From Haloarcula amylovorans (GTDB taxonomy: Archaea; Halobacteriota; Halobacteria; Halobacteriales; Haloarculaceae), in contig NZ_SRIF01000001.1 in NCBI RefSeq assembly GCF_004681185.1, forward strand, positions 744,001 through 808,000: DNA of 64,000 nucleotides, written 5' to 3'. Each line of letters opens with the position of its first letter. Position 1 is the stretch's first letter. Shown here piece after piece: positions 44,533 to 51,681 of the stretch. Position numbers and translations under genes: made by a program. Below the pieces are notes generated by a model. It saw only the letters and a program-made list of their open reading frames with translations. It had not been told where the DNA came from and did no database searches.

Positions 44533-45437
44533 CAGGCATCGCCTCCCGGCGTCATGAGATGTTGCTCGGTTTCGACGGTGTCGAGCACCTCGAACGCCTC
44601 CATGACGGTCACGGCGTAGCTCCCCTTGTCACGGTGGTCGTAGGCGTGCCAGTAGGCACCGCCCTCGGAGGTCACAACCTCGCCATCGAGGGTGATGACG
44701 GCTTCACACCATGGGCAGTACCACGGCGGGTCCGTCAGTTGTTCCCCGGCCTCGAAGACGACCACGTCCAGCACTGTCCCTGGGAGGATGTCGGCGTCGG
44801 GGTAGTACTCGGAGAGTTTGTCGAGCAGTTCACCGGTCGTCTTGTACGTTTGGTGGCCGGCAAAGTCGGCGAAGGATATCCAGTCGGCGCGAAGTTCGAA
44901 CTGGCTCTGTATGGTAGACCTCGTGAATGGTTCGCCATCTTCGGTGGTCAGTTCGGCAATGTCGCCCGCGTCGAACTCGTGGTCGAAGTCGTAGCGGACG
45001 GTGACGGTCTTCTCGCCGTCCATGATGGCGTCGACGTGCTCGTCGGCGAACGCTATCTGCGGGCGGCCGCCGTCGGATTCGACCAGACGCGGTTTCCGAC
45101 CACTCCCGTGGCACTCGGGACAGGCGTCGTTTCCGTCGTGGATGCACCGACCCTTACCATGGCAGATGTCGTCGATACAGCCGACGACCTCGCCCGAGCC
45201 GTGGCAGTTGAAACAGTCGATCCACTGAACGGCGGCCATCTCGGGGTTCGCAAGCCCGGAGTAGCTAGCGTTGGCAAGTGAGCCGTCCCCGAGATCGGTC
45301 CGCAGCTCGCCGGTCGCGTCGCAGTCCTGGCAGCGGAGGGTGACGCTGCGACCATCGTCAGTCTTGACTGCCGTCGTCTCGACCATCTGTCCGTCGCAGG
45401 CGGCACAGTCGCCGACCACGGCGAAGTGGTCCCTCAT
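44532..45437 (-). CDS. ASCH-like protein with DnaJ-type zinc fingers
   Basis: A 301-aa provirus protein. The N-terminal third has cysteine pairs CAAC (11-14) and CQDC (36-39), then CFNCHGSG (75-82) and CPECHGSG (106-113), like the CxxCxGxG repeats of DnaJ. The middle (about 127-230, IAFADEHVDAIMDGEKTVTVRYDFDHEFDAGDIAEL) resembles an ASCH domain, an RNA-binding or RNA-modifying fold. A last CPWC pair lies at 241-244. This fusion is unusual. It may act on RNA, but that is inference. Confidence 0.7.
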   Translation of the reverse strand: MRDHFAVVGDCAACDGQMVETTAVKTDDGRSVTLRCQDCDATGELRTDLGDGSLANASYSGLANPEMAAVQWIDCFNCHGSGEVVGCIDDICHGKGRCIHDGNDACPECHGSGRKPRLVESDGGRPQIAFADEHVDAIMDGEKTVTVRYDFDHEFDAGDIAELTTEDGEPFTRSTIQSQFELRADWISFADFAGHQTYKTTGELLDKLSEYYPDADILPGTVLDVVVFEAGEQLTDPPWYCPWCEAVITLDGEVVTSEGGAYWHAYDHRDKGSYAVTVMEAFEVLDTVETEQHLMTPGGDA

Positions 45438-45835
45438 GGCCGTAGCGCCCCGTCGCAGCTAGGACAGCGAAGGACGTCGCCGGTCCGGTACAGAGACTCG
45501 GGGTCCCACGACTGACGGCACAGACGACACTCCAGGTCACCGGGTCGCGGTGACGCGCCGTCGCCCTCGACGCCGAGTGCGTTGGCCAGCGCATCGAACA
45601 GTGCGACCGCGCCGTCGCGGTCGAGGCAGACGTGCTGATTGACGTCGTAGCCAGCATGGTTGTACGACGCTGCGAGCTCGAACCCGAACTTCCCACCGGG
45701 CACGTTCTGGCCCGTGAACCGGATGTCCTCTTTCTCGTGGTCCATCGGGCGATGGTTGATGTCGAGCTTCGGCCCGACCGAGACGAAGAACCGGTCCGGC
45801 GTCGGGATGTTGGTGAAGCGCTCCGACTCAGACAT
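45434..45835 (-). CDS. Provirus zinc-ribbon protein (133 aa)
   Basis: A 133-aa protein from the ATG complementary to 45833-45835. The N-terminal part (FTNIPTPDRFFVSVGPKLDI) is beta-rich; the C-terminal 40 residues carry CRLC and CPSC pairs that make a zinc ribbon. It overlaps both neighbours by 4-8 bp in the operon. No family is recognised. Confidence 0.7.
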   Translation of the reverse strand: MSESERFTNIPTPDRFFVSVGPKLDINHRPMDHEKEDIRFTGQNVPGGKFGFELAASYNHAGYDVNQHVCLDRDGAVALFDALANALGVEGDGASPRPGDLECRLCRQSWDPESLYRTGDVLRCPSCDGALRP

Positions 45836-46748
45836 CACTCTCACCTCCGTCGGTCGCGGCCTCCTCTTCGCGCTTGTCTCGACAGACGATGCAGTAACCA
45901 GCGTCGTTGATGGTGTCGGATTCTCGCCCGCACCGCTGGCAGGAGTCGGGTTCGTCGCCTTCGAACTCGTCGAGGCCGGGCTGGTCGGGGTCGGCTTCGG
46001 CCTGCTCGGAGGCGTCGTTGCGCCCCTCGTCGGCCCCGCGGACGTACGGCAGGATATCTGCCCGGACCCATTCGAGGAACTCGTAGGTCGAAAGCTCGGG
46101 TTCCCACACTTCGACGTAGCCGCTGGCGGCGAGGTTCACGCGCATGATGCCGTCGACGGCGGGGCTGGCGTACTGGCCGGCCAGCTGCGGGATGGTGTTC
46201 GACCGCAACGCGCCGTCGAGCGGGCGGCCGACGTTGTCGTCGTCCTCGATGCTACTGCCCCACGCCATCAGCGTGTCAGCCTTGTCCAGCGCGCCGGAAC
46301 AGCCACCGGTCCGGATGCTGAAGTCGTCCTCGCGGTCGAAGTAGAAGTCCCCGAGGTCGATTTCCGCGCGGTCCATGAGCGTGTGGTCGGCCCGCCCGAG
46401 GACACTGAAGGCGAATGTCCCGTCACTTGAATCCACCATAGCGAAGCCCTGCCGTCCGCTGTCGCCGGGGACGGCGACGAACTTCGAAGCGTGTTGGACC
46501 TTCGAGTGGACAGTCCGGCGCTGAATGCCGTCGTCGGCGTCGTAGTACCACTTCGACTCGTCGTCGGTCGACTCTTTGAGTGCGCGCCCTTCGACGAACT
46601 CCGTGTCGCCGCTCAGGTCGCGCTGCTCGGTCGGTTCGATGGCGGCGTGGAGCGTGTGGCCGTACTCCTGGGTCGTCGAGTGGTACGGCTCGACGGTCGT
46701 GAAGCGACTGTGGCTCTGGACCGGGACGCCAATGATGCCGCGCTGCAT
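45828..46748 (-). CDS. Provirus hypothetical protein with C-terminal zinc ribbon (306 aa)
   Basis: The main body (1-230) is a mixed fold beginning MQRGIIGVPVQSHSRFTTVE, with FVAVPGDSGRQGFAMVDSSDGTFAF and no named domain. A Glu/Asp-rich linker leads to a terminal ribbon, CQRCGRESDTINDAGYCIVC. I start at the ATG complementary to 46746-46748, which overlaps the stop of the small membrane protein upstream (TGATG). Conservation across other haloarchaeal viruses would be informative, because it is the largest gene of this operon. Confidence 0.75.
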   Translation of the reverse strand: MQRGIIGVPVQSHSRFTTVEPYHSTTQEYGHTLHAAIEPTEQRDLSGDTEFVEGRALKESTDDESKWYYDADDGIQRRTVHSKVQHASKFVAVPGDSGRQGFAMVDSSDGTFAFSVLGRADHTLMDRAEIDLGDFYFDREDDFSIRTGGCSGALDKADTLMAWGSSIEDDDNVGRPLDGALRSNTIPQLAGQYASPAVDGIMRVNLAASGYVEVWEPELSTYEFLEWVRADILPYVRGADEGRNDASEQAEADPDQPGLDEFEGDEPDSCQRCGRESDTINDAGYCIVCRDKREEEAATDGGESDV

Positions 46749-46843
46749 CACTGCGCCTCCCGGTGGATGCAGAACCACTCGACAGCACCCACGAGGACGG
46801 CCGTGAACAGGACCGTGCCGATGAAGGCCACGAGCAGGTTCAT
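46748..46843 (-). CDS. Single-span membrane micropeptide (31 aa)
   Basis: The minus strand reads MNLLVAFIGTVLFTAVLVGA and ends VEWFCIHREAQ. It is one hydrophobic helix with a short charged tail. Both ends overlap neighbouring genes (ATGA at the start, TGATG at the stop), the same coupling as the rest of the operon, which supports translation. Its role could be membrane anchoring or modulation of host membrane proteins. Confidence 0.65.
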   Translation of the reverse strand: MNLLVAFIGTVLFTAVLVGAVEWFCIHREAQ

Positions 46844-47070
46844 GCCGATCCACCGAAGACGACGCGGGTCTCTGCACTCTGCATGTCCGTGATGACGTTC
46901 GTCGGCGAGAGGCCGTGCTCGTCGGCGAGGTCGAGGATGTCGTCAAGCTCGACGCGATCGTTGGTAAGGTCCCGCGCCGCGGTCAGGTTGCCGTCGTCAT
47001 CGCGACCGACGTCGACGCCGTCGCAGTCGATGGCTTCGAGCGCGAACGATTTCTGGGCGCTGGTGGCCAT
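46840..47070 (-). CDS. Provirus hypothetical protein (76 aa)
   Basis: A small acidic protein, beginning MATSAQKSFALEAIDCDGVD and ending SAETRVVFGGSA. The middle, DRVELDDILDLADEHGLSPTNVI, looks like a helix-turn-helix-sized helical pair. It is coupled to both neighbours by overlapping start/stop codons. No family is recognised. Confidence 0.65.
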   Translation of the reverse strand: MATSAQKSFALEAIDCDGVDVGRDDDGNLTAARDLTNDRVELDDILDLADEHGLSPTNVITDMQSAETRVVFGGSA

Positions 47071-47300
47071 CACGTCTCACCCCCGTTCGGGCCCCCGAGT
47101 GCCATCACGAGCGTCGCCAGCTGCTCTTTCGTGAACTGGCCGGCCTTGTCGTGCGTAACGTCGTCGCTGGAGAGGCCAGCAAGGCTGTTGATCTCCCGGC
47201 GGAGGTCCTTCGCGGTGTTGGCCTCGGCGAGGGTAAACGACCGGGCGCCGTGGGGCCACTCCTCGAACTCGTTGGGAATCTCGAGGTTCGTGGCCGCCAT
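47070..47300 (-). CDS. Provirus hypothetical protein (76 aa)
   Basis: A small protein reading MAATNLEIPNEFEEWPHGAR at its N-terminus, followed by helices (LAEANTAKDLRREINSLAGLS) and KEQLATLVMALGGPNGGET. The start overlaps the PadR-like gene's stop. It has no cysteine or membrane segment and no recognised family. Confidence 0.65.
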   Translation of the reverse strand: MAATNLEIPNEFEEWPHGARSFTLAEANTAKDLRREINSLAGLSSDDVTHDKAGQFTKEQLATLVMALGGPNGGET

Positions 47301-47896
47301 CACAGCTCACCTCCGAGGTTCGAGGCGATGGTCTGCCGGCGCTTAGCGTCCTCGCGGATGAGTTCCGCGCCCTTCTCGGTCAGCGTGTACTCGTTGGTAC
47401 GGTCGTCGAGCTTGCTTTTCTCGACGCAGCCCTGCTTGACGAGTTCGTCCAGATTTGGATAGAGGCGGCCGTGGTTGACCTCTTCGTCGTAGTAGGCCTC
47501 GAGCGAGGCTTTGAGACCGAGTCCGTAGTCGGCCTCATCGTGCTCGGCGGCGAGCATGTAGAGGATGTCCCACTTGAAGCGAGTGAACTCGCCGTCGTCG
47601 GCGGCGCCGGCAGTCCGTTCCTGAACGCCGCCGCCGTCGGTCATCACTTCGGGTTCGGTGTAGCCCTCTGGATCTTCGCCGATATCGTAGCGCTCGCGAA
47701 GGTCGTACGTCGTGACGATCGTCGCGATGCCGTCGGTGATGTCGACGTCCAGGTTGTTGTGGCCCAGCTGCCGATCGGCCCGCTCGACTTCGTCAGCGAG
47801 GGCCCGCAGTCCGCTGGCCAATCGCGTGCGGGCGTCGTGGTTCTGTTCGTCTTCGATGCCAGAATCGTTATCAGTGTTGTCTGCGTCTTTCGTCAT
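47300..47896 (-). CDS. PadR-like winged-helix regulator heading the leftward operon
   Basis: A 198-aa protein. The N-terminal 100 residues are acidic with a short beta region (LDVDITDGIATIVTTYDLRERYDIG). The C-terminal domain (about 105-190) is PadR-like: FTRFKWDILYMLAAEHDEADYGLGLKASLEAYYDEEVNHGRLYPNLDELVKQG, then DRTNEYTLTEKG. It is the first of nine overlapping leftward genes, so it likely governs its own operon. Confidence 0.85.
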   Translation of the reverse strand: MTKDADNTDNDSGIEDEQNHDARTRLASGLRALADEVERADRQLGHNNLDVDITDGIATIVTTYDLRERYDIGEDPEGYTEPEVMTDGGGVQERTAGAADDGEFTRFKWDILYMLAAEHDEADYGLGLKASLEAYYDEEVNHGRLYPNLDELVKQGCVEKSKLDDRTNEYTLTEKGAELIREDAKRRQTIASNLGGEL

Positions 47897-48199
47897 GGTT
47901 CGAATCTATCGGGCAGAGAGCGTCACGCTCCGCGCCCGCTGTCGGTTGAGCAATCGATACTGATTCGAGCCCGCCACGTGCGCCCGGTCTCGATTGTGTG
48001 AAGGTGGAGGCCGGGTGCGCGGACAGGCGATTGCGAACCGAGTTGACCACAAAATAGACCCATTTACTTACCAGTAGGGCGGGATTTCCGCGGTTAGGAC
48101 GTTCATAGTAACGTCCTGGCGTTCGTTGGGTCATGTGTAGTCAGTTGCTTTTCTCGGCCTGTTGGGGCAGGCCGGGTTCTCAGTTCGTGAGCGGTGCGG
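47897..48199 (-). promoter_or_regulatory. Leader and promoter region of the leftward early operon
   Basis: About 300 bp without a supported gene. On the minus strand a TATA-like TCTATTTTGTGG lies near 48049-48060, upstream of the PadR-like gene. An 8-bp inverted repeat, AGGACGTT/AACGTCCT with a 6-bp loop (48096-48117), is a possible operator. A minus frame across this stretch overlaps the PadR-like start and has the wrong composition. Confidence 0.5.
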
Positions 48200-48367
48200 C
48201 TACGAGTTTTCAGCGGCTTTCTCGTCAGGTTCCGTGTCGTCGGCCGCCTCCCTGGCGAGTTTTTCCTCCGCGGCTTCGCGGTAGAACTCGCTCTTGTGAC
48301 CGTACCCGATGTACTCCTCGACAGCTTTATCGAGGTCGTCGGGGAGACGGAGCGTCACTCGTGCCAT
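48200..48367 (-). CDS. Ribbon-helix-helix (CopG-like) protein, 55 aa
   Basis: The minus strand from the ATG complementary to 48365-48367 reads MARVTLRLPDDLDKAVEEYI, then GYGHKSEFYREAAEEKLAREA and an acidic tail. The beta strand plus two helices are the CopG/Arc RHH fold. It is divergent from another RHH gene, sharing a 115-bp operator region. It may form one side of a provirus genetic switch. Confidence 0.85.
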   Translation of the reverse strand: MARVTLRLPDDLDKAVEEYIGYGHKSEFYREAAEEKLAREAADDTEPDEKAAENS

Positions 48368-48482
48368 GCGTACTAATGTCCTAACGGATGACTATTAAAC
48401 CTTGTCTTGCCGTATGACACGCATACCATAGGACATACCCAATGGGTAAACGATTTTCACCCATTGGGTCATACCGTGTGAC
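48368..48482. promoter_or_regulatory. Shared operator region between divergent RHH genes
   Basis: Two 11-bp boxes, ACCCAATGGGT (48437-48447) and ACCCATTGGGT (48459-48469), are exact inverted copies of each other; each is itself nearly palindromic. CATACC recurs three times nearby (48423, 48434, 48470). Left of these, ATGTCCTAAC and GTATGACACG precede the leftward gene. The spacing and mirror symmetry suit cooperative RHH dimer binding to control both genes. Confidence 0.7.
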
Positions 48483-48734
48483 ATGGCCGAGGGTGATGAT
48501 GAATCCAGAGTTACATTTAGGATAGATACTGAGAAAAAAGAGCGATTGGAAGATCTGATTAACTTCCACAACGCTCTGGCGGATGACGACGAACGGTTGA
48601 CTAAATCTGATCTGCTGAGAGGCTGCGTCGACGACTTGATTGCCGACCTCGAAAGCGACCTGCAGGAAGAGGTAGATGCCCTTGAGGAGTTCCTCGAGGG
48701 AAATCCCAACCCGGCGACGGCGACAGCTGACTGA
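48483..48734 (+). CDS. Ribbon-helix-helix (CopG/Arc-like) regulator
   Basis: An 83-aa protein beginning MAEGDDESRVTFRIDTEKKE, where VTFRID is the DNA-contacting strand, followed by a helix pair (RLEDLINFHNALADDDERLTKSDLLRGCVDDLI) and an acidic coiled tail. It sits directly downstream of the mirrored operator and diverges from the smaller RHH gene. It is likely autoregulatory. Confidence 0.85.
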   Translation: MAEGDDESRVTFRIDTEKKERLEDLINFHNALADDDERLTKSDLLRGCVDDLIADLESDLQEEVDALEEFLEGNPNPATATAD

Positions 48735-48736
48735 CC

Positions 48737-48970
48737 TCACGCCCCCTCCCCCCACGGAAGTTCGCTGTACGTGATTGTTTCTCCGGTCTGTTTGTCGAGC
48801 AATTCCTCATAGCGTGGGTTGATGTCCGCACCATCGGCCCGCCGCCGCTGACACCCACAGCAGTAGGCGTGGCTCTGGAGTGCTTGCCAACTCGCGTGCC
48901 CCTCCGGGCAGGCATACCGCCACCGTTCGGCCGTCCCGCGCTGGAGGACGTGATCCATCGTATCCGGCAT
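48737..48970 (-). CDS. Provirus zinc-finger protein (77 aa)
   Basis: A 77-aa protein from the ATG complementary to 48968-48970, reading MPDTMDHVLQRGTAERWRYA, then CPEGHASW and CCGCQRRRAD, which make a possible zinc finger. Similar short proteins are frequent on haloarchaeal plasmids and viruses. It is convergent with the RHH gene and lies downstream of the Orc1/Cdc6 gene. Confidence 0.7.
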   Translation of the reverse strand: MPDTMDHVLQRGTAERWRYACPEGHASWQALQSHAYCCGCQRRRADGADINPRYEELLDKQTGETITYSELPWGEGA

Positions 48971-49015
48971 ACACGCCGAGGGACACACTATACTCAAATA
49001 GGCAAAGGGGCGAGG

Positions 49016-49046
49016 TTTCCGATGCTTCCGATGGCTTCCATCGGGC
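49016..49046 (+). repeat. Iteron-like repeat downstream of the Orc1/Cdc6 gene
   Basis: The 20-bp unit TTTCCGATGCTTCCGATGGC at 49016-49035 is followed by the related TTCCATCGGG, so TTCCGATGG is repeated with one inverted copy. The same 20 bp occur exactly at 50135-50154, on the other side of the gene. A third partial copy (TTTCCGATGG, 49068-49077) lies at the gene's 3' end. Such repeats next to orc1 genes are typical of replication-origin or autoregulatory sites. Confidence 0.65.
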
Positions 49047-49063
49047 CACCGTCTGGCGGTTTC

Positions 49064-50086
49064 TCAGTTTCCGATGGACTTTCCGACGAACTTCGGGCAG
49101 TTGCCGGGACCCTCAGATTCGATGAGGTTGTACTGCTCCAGCTTCGTCAGATAGGTCCGGACAGTGCGCTGAGTGCGAGGGTCCTCGACACGATCGCCGT
49201 AGCAGACGTGGCAGTTATTCGTCGTGATTGGACCGTGCTCGACGACGACGTCGTAGACCGCGCGCTGGTGGTCGTTCAGTTGGTCGATGCTCTTCTGACG
49301 CAACTCTTCGCGGGCAGCCGGTAGCGCTGTCTCGATATGGCTTCGGGTGATAGCACTGGCGTCGGAGCTGCGCCACTCGTCGATCGCCGTTGCCAGCGTC
49401 CGAATGGCTACCCGGGCATCGCCGTCGGCGTTCGTCCCGATGAACTCCAGATGCTGTGTCTCGTAGTTGCGTCCCGGCGACCCCAGCACCCACTCAGCCC
49501 GCTTCTCGAGGATGCCGGTCAGCTGCTGGGCGGTGTAGGCTAGACACTCGATCCGGGGGCCGACCGACAACCGACTCTGGAGCCGCTCGTCGATGTTGCG
49601 AAAGAGATCCTCCTCGTTGTTGGCGACCAAGACGACGTTGACCGAAGACTCCCGCAGGTCGTACAGCACTCGCTTGTCGTCGAGCTGATCGGCTTCGTCG
49701 AGGACGACGAACTGCGGACGGTCGACGGGCTCGCCGAGATGCGCGATGAGCTGGGACCGTCCCGTCGCGTTGTGATGGATCGGGACGTCTCGGAGTTGCT
49801 CGACGGCCTGGTAGAGAATGTCCTTGCGCTCGTAGTGATGCCAGCAGTTGATATGGGCGAAATCGGCAGCAGGCATCCCCTCGGCGTTCGCAAAAAGGTC
49901 GGCCGCGAGCTTCGCCACCATCGTCTTGCCGGTTCCCGTCGGGCCGAGTAGATAGCAGAGGTCGGCCGGTCCGGTGCCGGTGGGGCGGAGAGCTTCGAGA
50001 AGCCTGTCAAGTTCGTCGCGCCGGTGGACGACGAGGTCGCGGGTAGGGACGGCTTCTTCGTCCAGTACCTGTTCCTCGGAAATCAT
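49064..50086 (-). CDS. cdc6: Orc1/Cdc6-type AAA+ replication initiator
   Basis: A 340-aa AAA+ protein that would bind an origin and load the replicative helicase. Walker A is GPTGTGKT (48-55), Walker B is FVVLDEAD (126-133), and a sensor-like VVLVANNEEDL follows. The C-terminal winged helix is visible from about 255 (LNDHQRAVYDVVVEHGPIT). The protein is shorter than chromosomal Orc1 (about 400 aa) and lacks their long N-terminus. Its start follows a TATA box (50111-50120) at leaderless distance. It probably initiates replication of the viral genome. Confidence 0.92.
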   Translation of the reverse strand: MISEEQVLDEEAVPTRDLVVHRRDELDRLLEALRPTGTGPADLCYLLGPTGTGKTMVAKLAADLFANAEGMPAADFAHINCWHHYERKDILYQAVEQLRDVPIHHNATGRSQLIAHLGEPVDRPQFVVLDEADQLDDKRVLYDLRESSVNVVLVANNEEDLFRNIDERLQSRLSVGPRIECLAYTAQQLTGILEKRAEWVLGSPGRNYETQHLEFIGTNADGDARVAIRTLATAIDEWRSSDASAITRSHIETALPAAREELRQKSIDQLNDHQRAVYDVVVEHGPITTNNCHVCYGDRVEDPRTQRTVRTYLTKLEQYNLIESEGPGNCPKFVGKSIGN

Positions 50087-50106
50087 ACGTAGCTGGTAAC
50101 GTCTCA

Positions 50107-50154
50107 GGATGGATATATAAGAAAACGGGTGTCGTTTCCGATGCTTCCGATGGC
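50107..50154 (-). promoter_or_regulatory. Promoter of the Orc1/Cdc6 gene with upstream 20-bp repeat
   Basis: On the minus strand the TATA box TTATATATCC (50111-50120) lies about 28 bp before the ATG complementary to 50084-50086, giving a leaderless transcript. Sixteen bases further upstream, 50135-50154 is a perfect copy of the 20-bp unit found at 49016-49035. Binding of Orc1 there would place an origin box and autoregulation at the same spot. Confidence 0.65.
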
Positions 50155-50169
50155 AGACGGCGGCGGGTT

Positions 50170-50382
50170 TCAGTGCGTCTCGTCGTAGTAGTTGCTGGTG
50201 ACATCCCGCTGCGGACAGTCTGGGAGGTGCGGGATATAGGCCGGCGCCGCAGCGGACCGTCCACACTCGTTACAGCGAATCTGGCCCGTCGGCTCGCCAA
50301 TTTTGAAGCCGTCGACATCGACTGGGGTCTGCGAGCGCACGAGCTCGAAGAGCGTCTCGGGGTCAGCAAAACTCCGCGTCAT
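50170..50382 (-). CDS. Provirus zinc-knuckle protein (70 aa)
   Basis: A 70-aa protein starting MTRSFADPETLFELVRSQTP, with CNEC and a second CxxC-like part in LPDCPQRDVT. The start at 50382 overlaps the stop of a 31-aa gene by ATGA. A longer frame to 50574 is open but lies over the upstream small gene. It ends just before the repeat of the Orc1/Cdc6 promoter. Confidence 0.65.
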   Translation of the reverse strand: MTRSFADPETLFELVRSQTPVDVDGFKIGEPTGQIRCNECGRSAAAPAYIPHLPDCPQRDVTSNYYDETH

Positions 50383-50474
50383 CGGATGTCCACTCCCATA
50401 CCCGACGAGCGACTGTAGGACAGCACGATCTCCTTTGACGTGCGTGGGAGTGGGATGCCGACGTCGAGCGTCAT
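50379..50474 (-). CDS. Provirus micropeptide (31 aa)
   Basis: Minus-strand reading gives MTLDVGIPLPRTSKEIVLSY and SRSSGMGVDIR. It is bounded by ATGA overlaps on both sides, the pattern shared by the whole leftward operon, which is the main support for translation. No family is recognised. Confidence 0.5.
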   Translation of the reverse strand: MTLDVGIPLPRTSKEIVLSYSRSSGMGVDIR

Positions 50475-50740
50475 TGGGCACCCCCCTCGATCGAGACCGA
50501 CTCAACTGGTTCCGAGCCGATGGTACGCCAGCGGCAGCCACTCCACTCCTCGTCGTAGCGCGTCCAGCCCCCACCGTCGCGGGGCTCGAAGCGGTCGCGA
50601 CGTGGCGGACGATCGGCCGGGTAGCGCGTCACGACGACGGCGTCCGCCCGGTCGCGCGGTATCCTGTCGGGCGTCTCCTGGGCGCGCATCTTGATGCCGG
50701 TCAGCTGCCGACGGTGCTCGGCGGCCGACGGCGCGTTCAT
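50471..50740 (-). CDS. Provirus hypothetical protein (89 aa)
   Basis: An Arg/Asp-rich protein beginning MNAPSAAEHRRQLTGIKMRA, with WTRYDEEWSGCRWRTIGSEP in the second half. The high arginine content suggests nucleic-acid contact, but no domain is recognised. Overlaps at both ends place it in the leftward operon. Confidence 0.65.
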   Translation of the reverse strand: MNAPSAAEHRRQLTGIKMRAQETPDRIPRDRADAVVVTRYPADRPPRRDRFEPRDGGGWTRYDEEWSGCRWRTIGSEPVESVSIEGGAQ

Positions 50741-51066
50741 GCGGACCCCCCGTCATCGATGTGTTCCCGGAGGTCTCGGTCGACGGCCTCGAGGTCTGCC
50801 CACTCGGGCAACTGGCGCTCGCCCGTTCGGAACCACCAGCGGCGAAGGTGCTTGCATCCGTCGTCTGGCCGGCGGTGGAGCATGTCGGGACAGTCACAGA
50901 CGCCGACCGACGGGTCGATGACGTACCGGTCGCCACGGTGGTAGACCGCGACCTGGTCCTCGGTCGTCGCGGGGTCGTCCTGATAACAGTCCATCGGCTC
51001 AGTCAGCGCCTTCGTGTCGCGACCGTCGAGGGTCGGCAGCTCCCCGCCAGTGGCTGTCGCGGCCAT
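50737..51066 (-). CDS. SWIM-type zinc-finger protein (109 aa)
   Basis: A 109-aa protein whose centre reads VCDCPDMLHRRPDDGCKHLRRW, the CxC...CxH pattern of SWIM zinc fingers, which mediate DNA or protein binding. The N-terminus (AVYHRGDRYVIDPSV) forms the usual strand before the motif. It is translationally coupled to both neighbours. SWIM proteins in mobile elements are often linked to recombination or DNA repair, an inference here. Confidence 0.8.
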   Translation of the reverse strand: MAATATGGELPTLDGRDTKALTEPMDCYQDDPATTEDQVAVYHRGDRYVIDPSVGVCDCPDMLHRRPDDGCKHLRRWWFRTGERQLPEWADLEAVDRDLREHIDDGGSA

Positions 51067-51527
51067 CAGGCGTCACCTTCGGCGGTCGCCTCCACGTCGG
51101 CTAGCCCACGCGCCTCGTCGACGACTGCGCTCGGCAGACAGCGCTCGGCGATCGTCGTCACTTCTTCCCAGGCGTGGTCCTCCCGGGCCTGGTTGAACAT
51201 GGCTTCGAGCATCGAGACGGCCTGTAGCTCCTGCGGCCGTCGGAACTCCTCGCGGGCCTCCTCAACCGGGATGCGAGCGAGACGGCTCTCGGGGAAGTCG
51301 TAGCCGCCAGAGAACTCTGTCGTCGGCTTGTCCGGGAGGTAGACGCAGGTCCAGACGGCCTCGTCGTCGCTGACGTCCAGCAACGGATGGGCCTTGTAGT
51401 CGGCTATGTCGTAGTTCTCGCTCTCGCGGTGTTCCTCGACGCTCGTGGCGGCGCGCTCGACGACGAGCATCTTCCCGCGCTCGACGAGGTCGATGACGAC
51501 ATCGCCGGTGCGGATGCCGCTATTCAT
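51066..51527 (-). CDS. Provirus hypothetical protein (153 aa)
   Basis: From the ATG complementary to 51525-51527 it reads MNSGIRTGDVVIDLVERGKM, a small beta-barrel-like start, then AHPLLDVSDDEAVWTCVYLPDKP and a helical C-terminus (EEVTTIAERCLPSAVVDEARGLAD). It resembles other short haloarchaeal virus proteins in composition only. It overlaps neighbours by 1 and 8 bp. Confidence 0.7.
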   Translation of the reverse strand: MNSGIRTGDVVIDLVERGKMLVVERAATSVEEHRESENYDIADYKAHPLLDVSDDEAVWTCVYLPDKPTTEFSGGYDFPESRLARIPVEEAREEFRRPQELQAVSMLEAMFNQAREDHAWEEVTTIAERCLPSAVVDEARGLADVEATAEGDA

Positions 51528-51681
51528 CGGCAGCCTCCTCGATCTCTTCGACCTCTTCAGGATCGACGCGGAACGTGTATCCGTAGCGGTCCTGGACCGT
51601 GACACGACCGGTGTGCGTGACGTGCAGCTGCGTACAGGGGTTGCGACGGTCGCGGAGGTTCTGGACGCGGACGTTCTTCAT
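51520..51681 (-). CDS. Provirus small protein (53 aa)
   Basis: Minus-strand reading from the ATG complementary to 51679-51681 gives MKNVRVQNLRDRRNPCTQLH and ends RVDPEEVEEIEEAADE. It is a compact beta strand series with an acidic tail. It overlaps the genes on both sides, so it belongs to the same operon. Confidence 0.6.
   Translation of the reverse strand: MKNVRVQNLRDRRNPCTQLHVTHTGRVTVQDRYGYTFRVDPEEVEEIEEAADE

Noticed and set aside
47871..48134. Minus-strand 87-codon frame upstream of the PadR-like gene
   Set aside because: It overlaps the PadR-like start in another frame, spans a likely promoter and has untypical composition.
48133..48384. Plus-strand frame over the small RHH gene
   Set aside because: It is the shadow of the 55-aa ribbon-helix-helix gene, whose fold is clear on the minus strand.
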